DNA from: Selaginella moellendorffii
Lineage: Eukaryota > Streptophyta > Lycopodiopsida > Selaginellales > Selaginellaceae
Assembly (NCBI RefSeq): GCF_000143415.4
Contig: NW_003314277.1
Location: 60,127 to 124,126 of the forward strand
Direction of reading: 5' to 3'
Length of the DNA stretch: 64,000 nt
A model generated the notes under the pieces. That model did not search any database. It was not told the origin of the DNA and saw only the letters and a list, made by a program, of their open reading frames with translations. Shown here piece after piece: positions 54,629 through 63,926 of the stretch; the stretch's first letter is position 1; the number at the start of each line of letters is the position of its first letter. Position numbers and translations under genes: made by a program.

Positions 54629-55812
54629 TTACGGCTGGTGGTGCCTTCGGTGTTTATTCCGCGATTTCTCCATGCCTACCATGATTCTCTTGTTCTAGGT
54701 GGGCATATAGGACACCGTCGTGTCACCGAAAAACTGTGCAGGTCTTTCTATTGGCCGGAGATGCGATGTGATATTATCCGGTATGTGCGTAGCTGTGTTT
54801 GGTGCCAAGCTCGTAATACTCCCCCTCGTGCTGTGGAAGGACGGTTGGAGTCAATTGCAGTTTCCCGTCCGTTTGAGTTAGTGGCGTTTGATCTTATGGG
54901 ACTTTTCCACGGTTGATTGCTGGTAATGAGTATGTTATTTTTGCTTCTGACTACTTGACTCGTTGGGTGGAAGTTGGTGCTCTTGCTAGCGCCTTTGCAA
55001 CTGCTGTTAGATACTTCTTCCTCAATCGAGTGGTGTTCCAGCATTCTTGTCCAGAGCGGATTCTTTTGGATAATGGTCCCGCATTTATGGCTAAGGCATT
55101 TCATGTTTTGACGTCTCAATTAGGGATATGCCACACTTTCACGAGTGCTTATCATCCACAATCAGACGGTCTGGTGGAATGGTTTGTTCAGACATTCAAG
55201 GGGATGATTGCGAAGTATGTGAACTTTTAGCATTCGGATTGGGATGGTTATTTGCCATCTCTTCGGTATGCATATGTTACAGGGGTGCAAAGTTCTATTG
55301 GTGCTTCACCATATAAACTTCTATATGGTCATGATCCAATATTACCAATGGAGTTGGGTTTACCTTCGCGATTGCCACGAGCTGCAGATGCTAGATCATG
55401 GGATCGGTATTTAACGAGCATTCTTCCACTTGTTCGAGCAAAGTCTGCCGAACACTTAGGCTGCGTACAAGTGGGACAACAACGACATTACAACTCCCAT
55501 CATCGTCCACCTATGGAGTACAAAGTGGATGATTTGGTGTTAGTTCGTTTTCCCCATCTTACAGTACGTGGTTTATCTAAGGGGCTTCTTGTGCAATGGA
55601 AAGGACCGTATTGGGTGTTGCGGCAAGTTGGACCACAAGTTTATGAGGTTCGGCATGACGTTCAGCAGGCCGATCCTCCAGAAATTGTGCATGTGCAATG
55701 GCTAAAACGTTTCGTACAAAGGGATCAAAAGGAGTTAATACCACCTACAAATCCACCGATGCCTCCTTTTTACATTCCTCCGGATCCCGGCCCATCTTCA
55801 AGAGAACCTTGA
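54605..55812 (+). pseudogene. Retrotransposon integrase, interrupted
   Basis: The HHCC zinc domain is present (HDSLVLGGHIGHRRV...CVWCQ). The catalytic core reads VAFDLMG (first Asp), LDNGPAF (second Asp) and HPQSDGLVEWFVQTFKGMI (Glu). The C-terminal GPY-type domain follows (VQWKGPYWVLRQVGPQVYEV, VHVQWLKRF). Defects: a frame change near 54905-54915 after FDLMGLFHG, and a TAG at 55228-55230 after KYVNF. The second half is otherwise open to 55812. Confidence 0.85.
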
Positions 55813-55828
55813 TGGTCTTCCATTATCC

Positions 55829-55844
55829 CAAGAGGAGGGGATGA
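55829..55844 (+). other. Polypurine tract
   Basis: aagaggaggggatga lies directly before the TGTGAG of the 3' LTR, in the expected place for plus-strand priming. Confidence 0.7.
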
Positions 55845-56006
55845 TGTGAGGGCCAAGTGTACGGTTACGATGCCGTATACTAATATTAGCGTAATGGGAT
55901 TTTGGTAGCCGTTCGATTGGTTTCAATTTGGACCACTCACTCTTGTATATAAGCTAAGGTTTTTGGGCTAATAAATATGCACATTTCTGTATTCCCTTTC
56001 CATATA
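55845..56006 (+). repeat. 3' LTR, end replaced by TA repeats
   Basis: Matches the 5' LTR closely up to ccctttccatat. The terminal ~14 bp (tctaagcactcaca) are absent and a (TA)n run takes their place. Relative to the 5' LTR it carries a short insertion (gggattttggtag) around 55897. Confidence 0.85.
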
Positions 56007-56019
56007 TATATATATATAT

Positions 56020-56074
56020 ATAAATAAGTGCTTGGAATATGGAAAGGGAATACAGAAATGTGCATATATATATC

Positions 56075-56117
<43 letters not shown>

Positions 56118-56160
56118 GTATATGTATATGTATCTGTGTATATATTGTGTGTGTATGTAT
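56020..56160. repeat. Inverted LTR tip followed by TG/TA microsatellite
   Basis: 56027-56066 reads agtgcttggaatatggaaag...gtgcata, the reverse complement of the LTR 3' end. Together with the adjacent 3' LTR it forms a ~28-bp-arm palindrome around a TA spacer. (TGTA)n and (TG)n repeats follow to about 56160. Confidence 0.75.
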
Positions 56161-56295
56161 TACACTGGCTACATACTACATTAATTATAGTATTATAGCA
56201 TATAGACCATTAAGGATTAAATCTAGTCCATCCACTCTTGTATATAAGTCTAAACCCCAATCAATATACTTATCTTGAGCACTCAAGCATAAAAT
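56150..56295 (+). repeat. Degenerate solo LTR related to the neighbouring element
   Basis: Shares spaced strings with the LTR in the same order: tcca.ccactcttgtatataag.cta, a caat.atac block, and an end near gagcactcaagca (LTR: aagcactcaca). It is more diverged than the two LTRs are from each other, so it is an older insertion. Confidence 0.45.
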
Positions 56296-57639
56296 GCAAA
56301 AATATTCATAAAGATATTATTGATATCAAGGAATTGCAAAAATAAAAATAATTTATTCTTTATATTGTAATGCACCTTATGTCTCTCCAATTGAAAAAGG
56401 GTATTATAACAATATACTAGCACTTGCCTAGCATATGCTGTGTAATTAGCAAAATACTGTTTTGATTTTTTAATATATTAAAAACTAAATTAGAATAGTA
56501 TTGAAACAACAAATATTATATTCCACTTTAATTGAGAGAATTATGCCTAGAAAATGTTAGATGAATCAAAAATAAATTCTTGTAAACTTGATAATGTAAC
56601 TATTTAGAACAAAATATATTCATTCATAAAAATATTATATACAAATTATTATTTAGAAATATGAATATATTTTAGAACAAATTGACAAATAAAAAATTAA
56701 AAACAAATAAAAGAGAATAATTAGTGTAAAAAATTAATTAATTATAAGTTTTACTCAAAATATAAAACAATAAGTTTTTAGGAACATTAATATATTACTA
56801 CCCAGATCCAATCAAAAAAATAATTATTTGTAAATATATATAATAAATTCAAATCTTATATTCCATAGTATTATATACTATAAATTAGTAAAAATATTTT
56901 AAAATATTATTGTTTAATCAAATACTACATACATTATCGTAGTTTTTTCTGACAATTATAAATAACTAAGGCTACATATAAAAATATAATATGTAATTTT
57001 ATTGTTAAAGCCCCCCACAGTTGTGATTTAGCCAAAAAATGATGTCTGTTTGAGAGAAACCCTAATCATCTAGTAATAAACCTTACATTTTAACTTCTAA
57101 TATGGTTTCAACATTTTGATCTTTTGCACTTTTGATCTAATGTGGTTTATAATTAAAGTGACTACTTTTGAGTGAGGATAGGCAGATTCCTGTGCAAAAT
57201 GCCTGTGAAAAATTAAGTTAGATTTGTGAGGTTCATGAGATTTGGGGAGTTCTCATCATGACTTATTTTTCACTCTTTGTTCTCAAGTAACGAACTTTGA
57301 ACTACAGTCTATATTGCGGTGGGGGGGAGGCAGGGTTTCACTGTGAGTTAGTTCAACTTGGAATTTTTCTCACACCTCTTACTGCCATTTTCATCAGGAT
57401 ATACAGCAAAAAATAGGTCGGGAGATACAAAGTGTCTCCTTATTAACTGGAACTGGTTTCATTGGAATTCTTTGCAAGTTAAGACGCTTTTTCGACCGAT
57501 TGTGTCTAAAAGGCCCCTGCCTCACGCTGTTCTTGAGTCACTAAAAGACATCAACGTTTGATGCAGGAGACATTTAATGGGAAAATGTTCTCGATCTTCA
57601 GCTGCATGCTCAAGTTCCTCCAGGAGCTCACCGCCATCC
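56296..57639. other. AT-rich intergenic DNA, nothing recognised
   Basis: Very AT-rich to about 57300. A frame at 57358-57561 ending SKRPLPHAVLESLKDINV is unassigned. Confidence 0.45.
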
Positions 57640-57870
57640 GGACTTCGAGAGCGCCCGGCTGGTAGTGACGGACATAGTGAACGCATCCAAAGTGTATTCC
57701 AGCTTCTTATCTTCAGTGGGAGCATCAGCAAATGATGATGATGAGAGGCAGATGATCGTCGTGGATGGCTGGCTGGAGTTTGAGGCCGTAGCTCGAATCG
57801 CTGTGCACATCAAGGAGAGTAGACGTGCTGCTACTAGAAAAGACCGATGGCTTCTAGTGTGGTAAGAAAA
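57640..57870 (+). pseudogene. C-terminal fragment resembling a DExH-box RNA helicase
   Basis: The plus frame contains ARLVVTDIVNASKVYSSF, then MIVVDGWLEFEAVARIAVHI and a basic end. The DGWL.F.A..RIA.L.KE.R pattern matches the end of plant DExH (DHX29/36-like) helicases, after the OB-fold region. The helicase core is absent. The call rests on this one stretch. Confidence 0.45.
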
Positions 57871-57923
57871 AGTTCCATGTAACTGATTTGGTTTCCTTTT
57901 GTTAGAGCTATGGCCCCAGTGAC

Positions 57924-59066
57924 TCATGAAACTTTCCTATAGAGATTTTGGAAGCCACTTCCAATGCACGTAAGTAGAACCGTGCCTGTCGCCGGGTCAG
58001 GCTTGATACTAAACTGCACTCCCAAGAATTCTTTGATGTGTTGCAGCGTCTTGATACTGTAAGAAGAGAGCTTACCAACCCTGACTTTGGAAACATCTTC
58101 CAGGCACAGAGCACAGAGGATGAACAGCAAACCCTGTATGGCAAACAGGAAAGTTTGTGAGATTGCCTTCTTTCCTTTCCAGCTTCACAGATAGATACCT
58201 GGTGAGTTGAATCTACAACTCCTCCCAGATTTATCTCCTGTAGCAAGGACATGGCTGCTTGCGTCCCTAGGTCCTCTGGAAGCTGGAGCTCAGATGCTCC
58301 TGAATGCGTAGCCGCACACTCGAAGCTTAAAATGCAGCCGGTGGTCGTTTCTGCCACCAGTGAGATCCCATAGCCCGGAGATCTGTGCCATGACAAAGGA
58401 AGCAAGATGAAAAAAGTTTACTTTGCAGCACAAAATCATGGAACTTACTTCCCGGACTCCGAACCAGTGTAGTGATCAGTAAAGATGTACACGTTGGGGA
58501 GCAAGCGATTTAGCACGCCACATTCAATTGGCCATATGAGGTGAGACACATGTGGAGTAACTTACTCCTCAGATATGTTTCACCATGCCCTCATCCACCC
58601 ATGTAGCAGCCTGGCGAAGGATTCTTAACGAGGAGAGAAAGAAAAGAAGAGGAGTTTGGAGAAACTACCGTGAGGCTCTTGGGGACAATGGGAACTTTGA
58701 GGATGACTTCACTACCACCAAAGGGAGGAGCTCCACGGGCAACAACCTTGAGTTCTAGGCCTTCAATTGGAACACCAAAGTGCTTAAGCATTTTGGCAGT
58801 GTTGCTGTGCGAAAGGTGTCGACGCAGGGGTCCCTGCTGTCATTTGTAATGCCTGTCACAGGCCACAAAGAATCCTAGTTAACAACCGAGAGACTTGGAA
58901 ATCGAAACATGAAGAAGAAAGAAACAAGGAAGGAAAAGGAAAAAAACGATATGGATATGGAGGAAAACATACCTCTCAATGTGATCGAAAGCGGCTTCTT
59001 TCCAAACAATCCCAAGATGATGAGAGGCTCAAGAAAATATCCAATTCCGCGACTTACTGCACTTCC
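57924..59066 (-). pseudogene. RCL1: RNA 3'-terminal phosphate cyclase-like protein (RCL1), 5'-truncated and interrupted
   Basis: RCL1 acts in 18S rRNA maturation in the nucleolus. Six exon-like blocks lie on the minus strand. They are VSRGIGYFLEPLIILGLFGK (to 58973), TNDSRDPCVDTFRTATL/LKHFGVPIEGLELKVVARGA (58852-58679), TWVDEGMVK (58610-58566), VLNRLLPNVYIFTDHYTG (to 58449), SPGYGISLVAETTTG...GGVVDSTHQ (58382-58199) and LLFILCALCLEDVSKVRVGK to the stop at 57924 (from 58133). Defects: the first ~40% of the protein is absent, the frame shifts near 58800 between RTATLP and MLKHFG, and a TGA sits at 58569-58571 after GMVKHI. The blocks and splice sites remain clear, so decay is fairly recent. Confidence 0.85.
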
Positions 59067-59391
59067 AGGCCACCACATCTTTCTTCTTCATCCCTTGGAA
59101 CACACCAATTGCGCCTCGCAAGCTGCCACATGCAGCATACATGTCAATCAGTGCAGTAGACACGATCAAGCTCGAATCCCAGCTAGCAACAACGATTTGG
59201 GAGTGGATTTGCTTACCTACCGGAAGAAATCTTGATCCACAGCACGCTCCAAGGGCCGTGACGGACTTGATCCTGCCCAGAGTGACGCCGTGGAGCAGCA
59301 ATCTCCAGTCAACACTTTGCATGTGCCACGTGTCGCTAGGCCTTCTTCTCCTACTTGGCCACCTCCCATTGGCGGGAGCAAACATTAGCAT
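59067..59391 (-). pseudogene. PPR gene fragment fused to the RCL1 remnant
   Basis: The minus frame reads VTALGACCGSRFLPVGKQIH, then VSTALIDMYAACGSLRGAIG and KKKDVVAWK, which is an L-P-S stretch of a PLS-class PPR protein of more typical land-plant style than the other PPRs here. At the W of VVAW the sequence passes directly into RCL1 sequence in another frame. Fewer than three repeats remain. Confidence 0.7.
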
Positions 59392-59634
59392 GATTATTCA
59401 CTTGGTTAAAAAAATAACCCCTTTACAGTTACCCCCCATCAGATGGTTGTGATTAGCTAGATTCGACAACTCAGAAAGTTTGGCAACTCCTCCTTATTGT
59501 GATAGATGTGTACAAGAATGATTTATCATGCTTAAACCATAATAACAACTTACTATGTATTTTTCACTTCAATGGAGAGCTACATACCTCATACACAAGG
59601 CTAAAATTTTATGTGGCAAAAACAATGCGATAAA

Positions 59635-61490
59635 ATGGCCTCTATATCATCGAGCATGGTTACGATCTGTGATTATGCCAGGAAAGGGCAATTGCCAGAA
59701 GCGAAACATGTTTTCGAAAGAATGCCTCAGCTAGATACTGCATGCTGTAATGCAATGCTCGCGGCTTATTCACGATACAGATTGCTAGATTTGGCCCATC
59801 AAACGTTTGAGAGCATACCTCAGCCGAATCTCATTTCATGGTCCACCATTATCTCTGCTTATGCCCAAGCTGGGCATCTTGATAGCGCCTGAGAACTGCT
59901 TTGCCTTATGCCTTTGCACAATCTTGTGCTGTGGACTGCGATGCTCGTGGCGCACGTTCGAGCCGGCTCGCTGTCTGTAGCAGAGAATATCTTTGACATG
60001 ATGCTCGAAAGAGATCTTGCATGCTTCAATACTTTGCTTGCGGCATACGCCATGATCCGGCTCGCAAACCAGGCCGAGAGATTCCGCAATGGCCATGCCC
60101 AAAAGGTTTGGGAGAACATGCCCCAGAGGAATTAGTTTCCTGGAACACAATGCTGGGTCTCTACTTAGACTGCGGCAAATTAGATGCTGCCAAGCTCGTG
60201 TTTGAGAACATGCCGGAGGGGAATCTAGCCTCGTGGACTTCCATGGTCAGAGCATATGCCGAGGCCGGATACCCAGAATATGCCCAAAGTATCTTTCTAC
60301 ACGACCTCGTTTACTTGTCCACGACACTATATCTCTCCATGGCATCCGGTTAAATATTTTCTTTGCCTGATCTACGTGACCATTGTTACTATACGCAGCC
60401 AACCATAGTTGCCGCAGCTGCTCAGTATGGGTATTTGGAAGAATCCTTACGATTGCCGTACTGCATGCCGTATTGGAACACTTTGGCGTGCAATGCCGTG
60501 CTAGCAGCCTTGGCGAAAGCTAATAGAGTGCAGCAATTAGAAATTATGATCAATTATATTTTGGAAAAAGATATTGTAACGTGGAACATACTTTTGACTG
60601 CATATGCCACGAATGGGGATTTTGAGCGAGACATGGACCTTTTCACTTTTGCGTTCGAGAAAAATATGGTATCCTGGAATATTGTGGTATCGTTTCTTGC
60701 TTGCAGGGACCAATTGGAGGAAGCGAGAATCTATTTTGAAACTATGCCGGAGCAAAACACTGTACCATTATGCGCATTAATTTCTGCATACGCCCTAATG
60801 GGGCACCTAGACGAGGCAAGACAATTTTCCAGAGCTGCACATATTGAGAGCACTGAAATAAAAACAGCAATGTTCAGCGCGTTTGCGGAAAATGGATGTG
60901 TAGTAGAAGCCAAATATCTGTTTGAAAGTGGTACAAATCATGATTTGGTGTCGTGGACTGCTTTTATGACCGCATTTGCCCTTAATGGGCATTTTTGTCG
61001 TTGCGGGTCCTTGTTCTTGCGTATGCCCGAAAGGGACGTGGTTGCATGGACCACACTGCTTGCAGCTTACGCACAGAACGGCAGGTCCGACGAGGCACTA
61101 TACGTTTTCCACTCCATGAACGCCATGGACGTGTCCGTGGATGGATGCTTTGGCTGTGCGCTCGTGGCATGCAGCCACGTTGGCAGCGTCTACGCGGCAA
61201 GATCTTGCTTCGTGTCGATAGAGATGGACTTCCATGTACAGCCCGTGAAGCTCCACTTTCGGTGCATGATCGATGTCTTGGGGAGAGCCGGGTATTTGCA
61301 TTCTGCCCAGGAGCTGCTCAAAACCATGCCCTTCGAGCCCGAGACTGTGGACTGGAAGTGCCTCTTGGGGGCATGTAGGAGCTACAGATCCTCCGTTGAG
61401 TTTGGGAATTTCGTTGCCAAGAATGTCATTGACAAGGATCCGAGAGGAGCTACTGGTTATGTCCTTGCAGCCAACATGATGGTCTCCTAG
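59635..61490 (+). pseudogene. PPR-F, decayed duplicate of PPR-E
   Basis: Aligned with PPR-E, the copy opens MASISSSMVTICDYARKGQL. It then has TGA at 59890 where PPR-E has CGA, a deletion of about 50 bp near 60085, a frame change near 60133, and an 87-bp internal inversion at 60315-60401. From 60412 to the end it stays open for about 360 residues, nearly identical to PPR-E (ending TGYVLAANMMVS). The 3' part is far better preserved than the 5' part. A downstream ATG could still give a short protein, which I consider unlikely to be functional. Confidence 0.88.
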
Positions 61491-61596
61491 TTCTAAGCAA
61501 GATCTCAAACTTCGACCATTTCGTCGTGATGGTTGTTCAATTGTTCATGGCTATCGATTCTCGGCAGCACGAAACTCTACGCCAACGTAACAAAGT

Positions 61597-62676
61597 CTAC
61601 GGCATTAGCACGCCATTCACTCTTTCTTTAAGCTCTTTGTCGCGTGTGGCAACCAGTGTCTGGATCCCGGGGAGCGTCCAGTGCAGCACCCGGTTGCCAA
61701 AAAACATCCGGAGGAGACCCGAAACAAGAAGCTTGTCATTGGCGCTTACCTTGTGCGCCACCGGGAAGCTCAGAATGCTGCTCTCGTAGACCGTGCTGTC
61801 ACAAACAATCGCTCCTACGAGCAGCAGTCTTCTCTTCTCAGTCACAGGCGAGAAGCTGCGTTCGATATCCTCGTTGTGCACAATCTTGTCGAAAACGAGC
61901 CTGGCGTTGAGTGCCCTGGCCGCCTCCTCGGTTCGCAGCCTCACTCGTTCCTCCAGCTCCACCAACAAGCTCTTCTTGTCTGGATAGCGCTGGAAGCTCT
62001 CCCAGAGGAGCTTGGCACTACCGCTTTTGATCGTCCCTTTGGATTCAAGCTGACGTCTGAATTCCTTGACGCTGCTGCTCGAGATCTTGTTTCCGGGCTT
62101 GCCAGGCTTGACCATCACGTAGCCGAGAGGATGGATCTCTGCACAGCCCCACCAGCCATCGCCGAGCACCAGGCAGTGGAGCCTGTTTGCCGACGAGTTC
62201 CTGATCGCTGCCCCCATGCCCGTCTGGCTCAGTGCCTGGTACATGCAGTCCGGCCACTTGGTTTCGTCCCTCCCGCCTTGCACCACCACAAGAACAGCGC
62301 TGGGAAGACTCTTGTCTAGCTTGAAATCGTGAGTGTGGCATTTGATCACGTCGTTAAGCTCCTGCTCGCAGCGAGCGGAGGTGGCTTTGGCTTTGTACTT
62401 CCGTGGTTCTCCGTCGATGAGCTCTCCGGGCTTTGGAGAGAATCGCGCGAGTAAGTTGGAGAGCAAAGCCGTGAGGAGCCATGCCCGCGTACTTCCTTTG
62501 AGACTGCCGTAAGCGCTGCCGTGCCTTTGGATCTCGAAAAGAAGCTCACCCAGGAGGAATTGTGACACCTCTTCGCTCACGAGGGCGCCATCGCCACCAA
62601 ATTTCTTGACCCTCCCTTGCTCTACCTGGACCAGCGGCTGCTCCAGACTCAACACACTGCTAGGGTGTGGCTCCAT
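61597..62676 (-). CDS. Unknown 359-residue protein, copy 3 (intact, intronless)
   Basis: Full-length paralogue of copy 1 with the same start region (MEPHPSSVLSLEQPLVQVEQ). It has the same landmark blocks: LDKSLPSAVLVVVQGG, LVLGDGWWGCAEIHPLGYVM and KLLVSGLLRMFFGNRVLHWT. Compared with copy 1 it lacks three residues (RKV) before HCLVLGD and gains three in the PGKPGNK region, so lengths are equal. Function unknown; no targeting signal or membrane span is evident. It lies downstream of ELIP-4 on the same strand, 198 bp away. Its partner in block A is broken. Confidence 0.75.
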   Translation of the reverse strand: MEPHPSSVLSLEQPLVQVEQGRVKKFGGDGALVSEEVSQFLLGELLFEIQRHGSAYGSLKGSTRAWLLTALLSNLLARFSPKPGELIDGEPRKYKAKATSARCEQELNDVIKCHTHDFKLDKSLPSAVLVVVQGGRDETKWPDCMYQALSQTGMGAAIRNSSANRLHCLVLGDGWWGCAEIHPLGYVMVKPGKPGNKISSSSVKEFRRQLESKGTIKSGSAKLLWESFQRYPDKKSLLVELEERVRLRTEEAARALNARLVFDKIVHNEDIERSFSPVTEKRRLLLVGAIVCDSTVYESSILSFPVAHKVSANDKLLVSGLLRMFFGNRVLHWTLPGIQTLVATRDKELKERVNGVLMP

Positions 62677-62874
62677 CAAGTTTTTAGGATTCTTGCGGGC
62701 GGGAATCTCGGGGATGGTGTTTCGTTGGAGGTTGAGAACTCTAGCGTAATGAAGACACAAGAATCTTTGTCAATTTCGATTCGAAAGAGCATCGTTCACG
62801 CAGCAATCTTTGTAAAGAAGCTTCAATGTAGTGAAGTGAAAATCTAGAACAGTTTAAACTAGGAACCATTAAAT

Positions 62875-63634
62875 TTACATAATGTGAAACACTGGAGTCT
62901 TGGTGAAAAACTCGGTGATCACCAAGGCGAGGAAGCCAAGCATCGCGGTTCGCCCATTCCAGCGCTCCGCCATGGCTCTAAATGGCCCAAACGATCTGCT
63001 GTCCGGGCTCTCGCCCTTAAACATGGGCACCAGCGACGCGTACGCGAATAGCTGTGCCACCGCCAGAAAATGGAAAAGACCAGTGCTCCCCGGCGAGTAG
63101 AGCTGCTCCGCCACCGTTTGTCCCGTCATTCGCTCCACTGCGAATGCCCACACCAATCCTACCATTGCCTGTTTGACAAGTTCACGTTAGTTACTTGGTT
63201 GATCTAGAAAAAAACGCGAAGAAAAATCACCAATCGCTTACCAGTCTTCCGTTGATCGTTTCCGGGCCGGCTCCATCGAACGCCATCAAGCTGGGGAACG
63301 ATCGATCGCCAGTCTCTGGTCGCCTCTCGACCTCTGGCCTGGGATAGAAGGATCCGGACGATGGGACGGCTCCAAACACGGAGCGCTTCTCCGACTCGTT
63401 CTCGGCCTGGTTCTTGAGCACCTCCTCGCGGGTTATCTCCTTCTTGGTGCCGTCGAGAACGCCACTGATGCCGCCATCGCCACCATCCCTTGATTTGTTC
63501 GAGGACGCTCTTACTACTACTAGATTTCTTGTCCCGATGGAGCTTGTGGGCGATTGCGATTGGACATGGATTTTGTTGGAGATGAGCGAGGAAGAAGAGA
63601 GAGCTGCGATACCGCTGCCTGTGACGAGTGCCAT
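62875..63634 (-). CDS. ELIP: Early light-induced protein, copy 4 (chloroplast)
   Basis: Two exons, 63634-63242 and 63168-62875 (228 residues). It is almost identical to ELIP-2, with the same transit peptide start (MALVTGSGIAALSSSSLIS). Both ExxNGRxAM helices are intact, and the last residues are TPVFHIM where ELIP-2 has TPVFHMM. The near identity with ELIP-2, including the intron, reflects the block duplication. Confidence 0.95.
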
Positions 63635-63723
63635 TTTTTTGAGCTGGGAGCTAGCTAGAACAAAATTCAACAGTGCAACAATGAGCTACTTTCTTTGATG
63701 TTTGATGGCAAATGACACACAGC

Positions 63724-63831
63724 TATTTATACGGAGTGGGGATTGTATAACGTGGCAAAATTGACTTTCCATACGTGGCAAAATCGAGGTTTCGGCTCGT
63801 GTCCACTGTATGTGTCGCATCTTGTGCGGTG
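63724..63831 (-). promoter_or_regulatory. ELIP-4 upstream module
   Basis: Minus strand: conserved box (63793-63831), two gccacgt elements (63773-63779 and 63750-63756), and tataaata at 63724-63731. Identical layout to ELIP-2. Confidence 0.65.
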
Positions 63832-63851
63832 AAAATGGCCACAGGTAAAAG

Positions 63852-63917
63852 TTATTTGATTTTACAAGACAAAGTTCCTCTCTATACAGATGTGTTGGTT
63901 TAAAACTCACCCAGGCG
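63852..63917 (-). repeat. Inverted near-identical copy of 42579-42644
   Basis: Starting right where the segmental duplication ends, the sequence (gattttacaagacaaagttc ... tgtgttggtttaaaactc) is the reverse complement of 42579-42644 with only a few changes. Confidence 0.75.
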
Positions 63918-63926
63918 TTTTGTCAC

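Larger units (their letters stand above)
51511..56006 (+). mobile_element. Ty3/gypsy LTR retrotransposon with very short LTRs, rearranged
   Basis: Direct LTRs of about 160 bp at 51511-51674 and 55845-56006 begin TGTGAGGGCC; the 5' LTR ends CTCACA, giving 6-bp inverted termini. The order inside is gag, protease, an inverted reverse transcriptase segment, and integrase with frameshift and stop. The integrase carries the C-terminal GPY-type block (KGPYWVLRQVGPQVYEV). A purine tract precedes the 3' LTR. The element has inserted into a TG/TA microsatellite. It is defective: RT is on the wrong strand, RNase H is mostly missing and integrase is interrupted. Confidence 0.9.
59506..63851. repeat. Segmental duplication, copy B (PPR-F pseudogene, unknown gene copy 3, ELIP-4)
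   Basis: Counterpart of 36914-41250 in the same orientation. Both boundaries are sharp: on the left it starts at atgtgtacaa after unrelated sequence, and on the right similarity stops at ggtaaaagtt. Confidence 0.85.
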
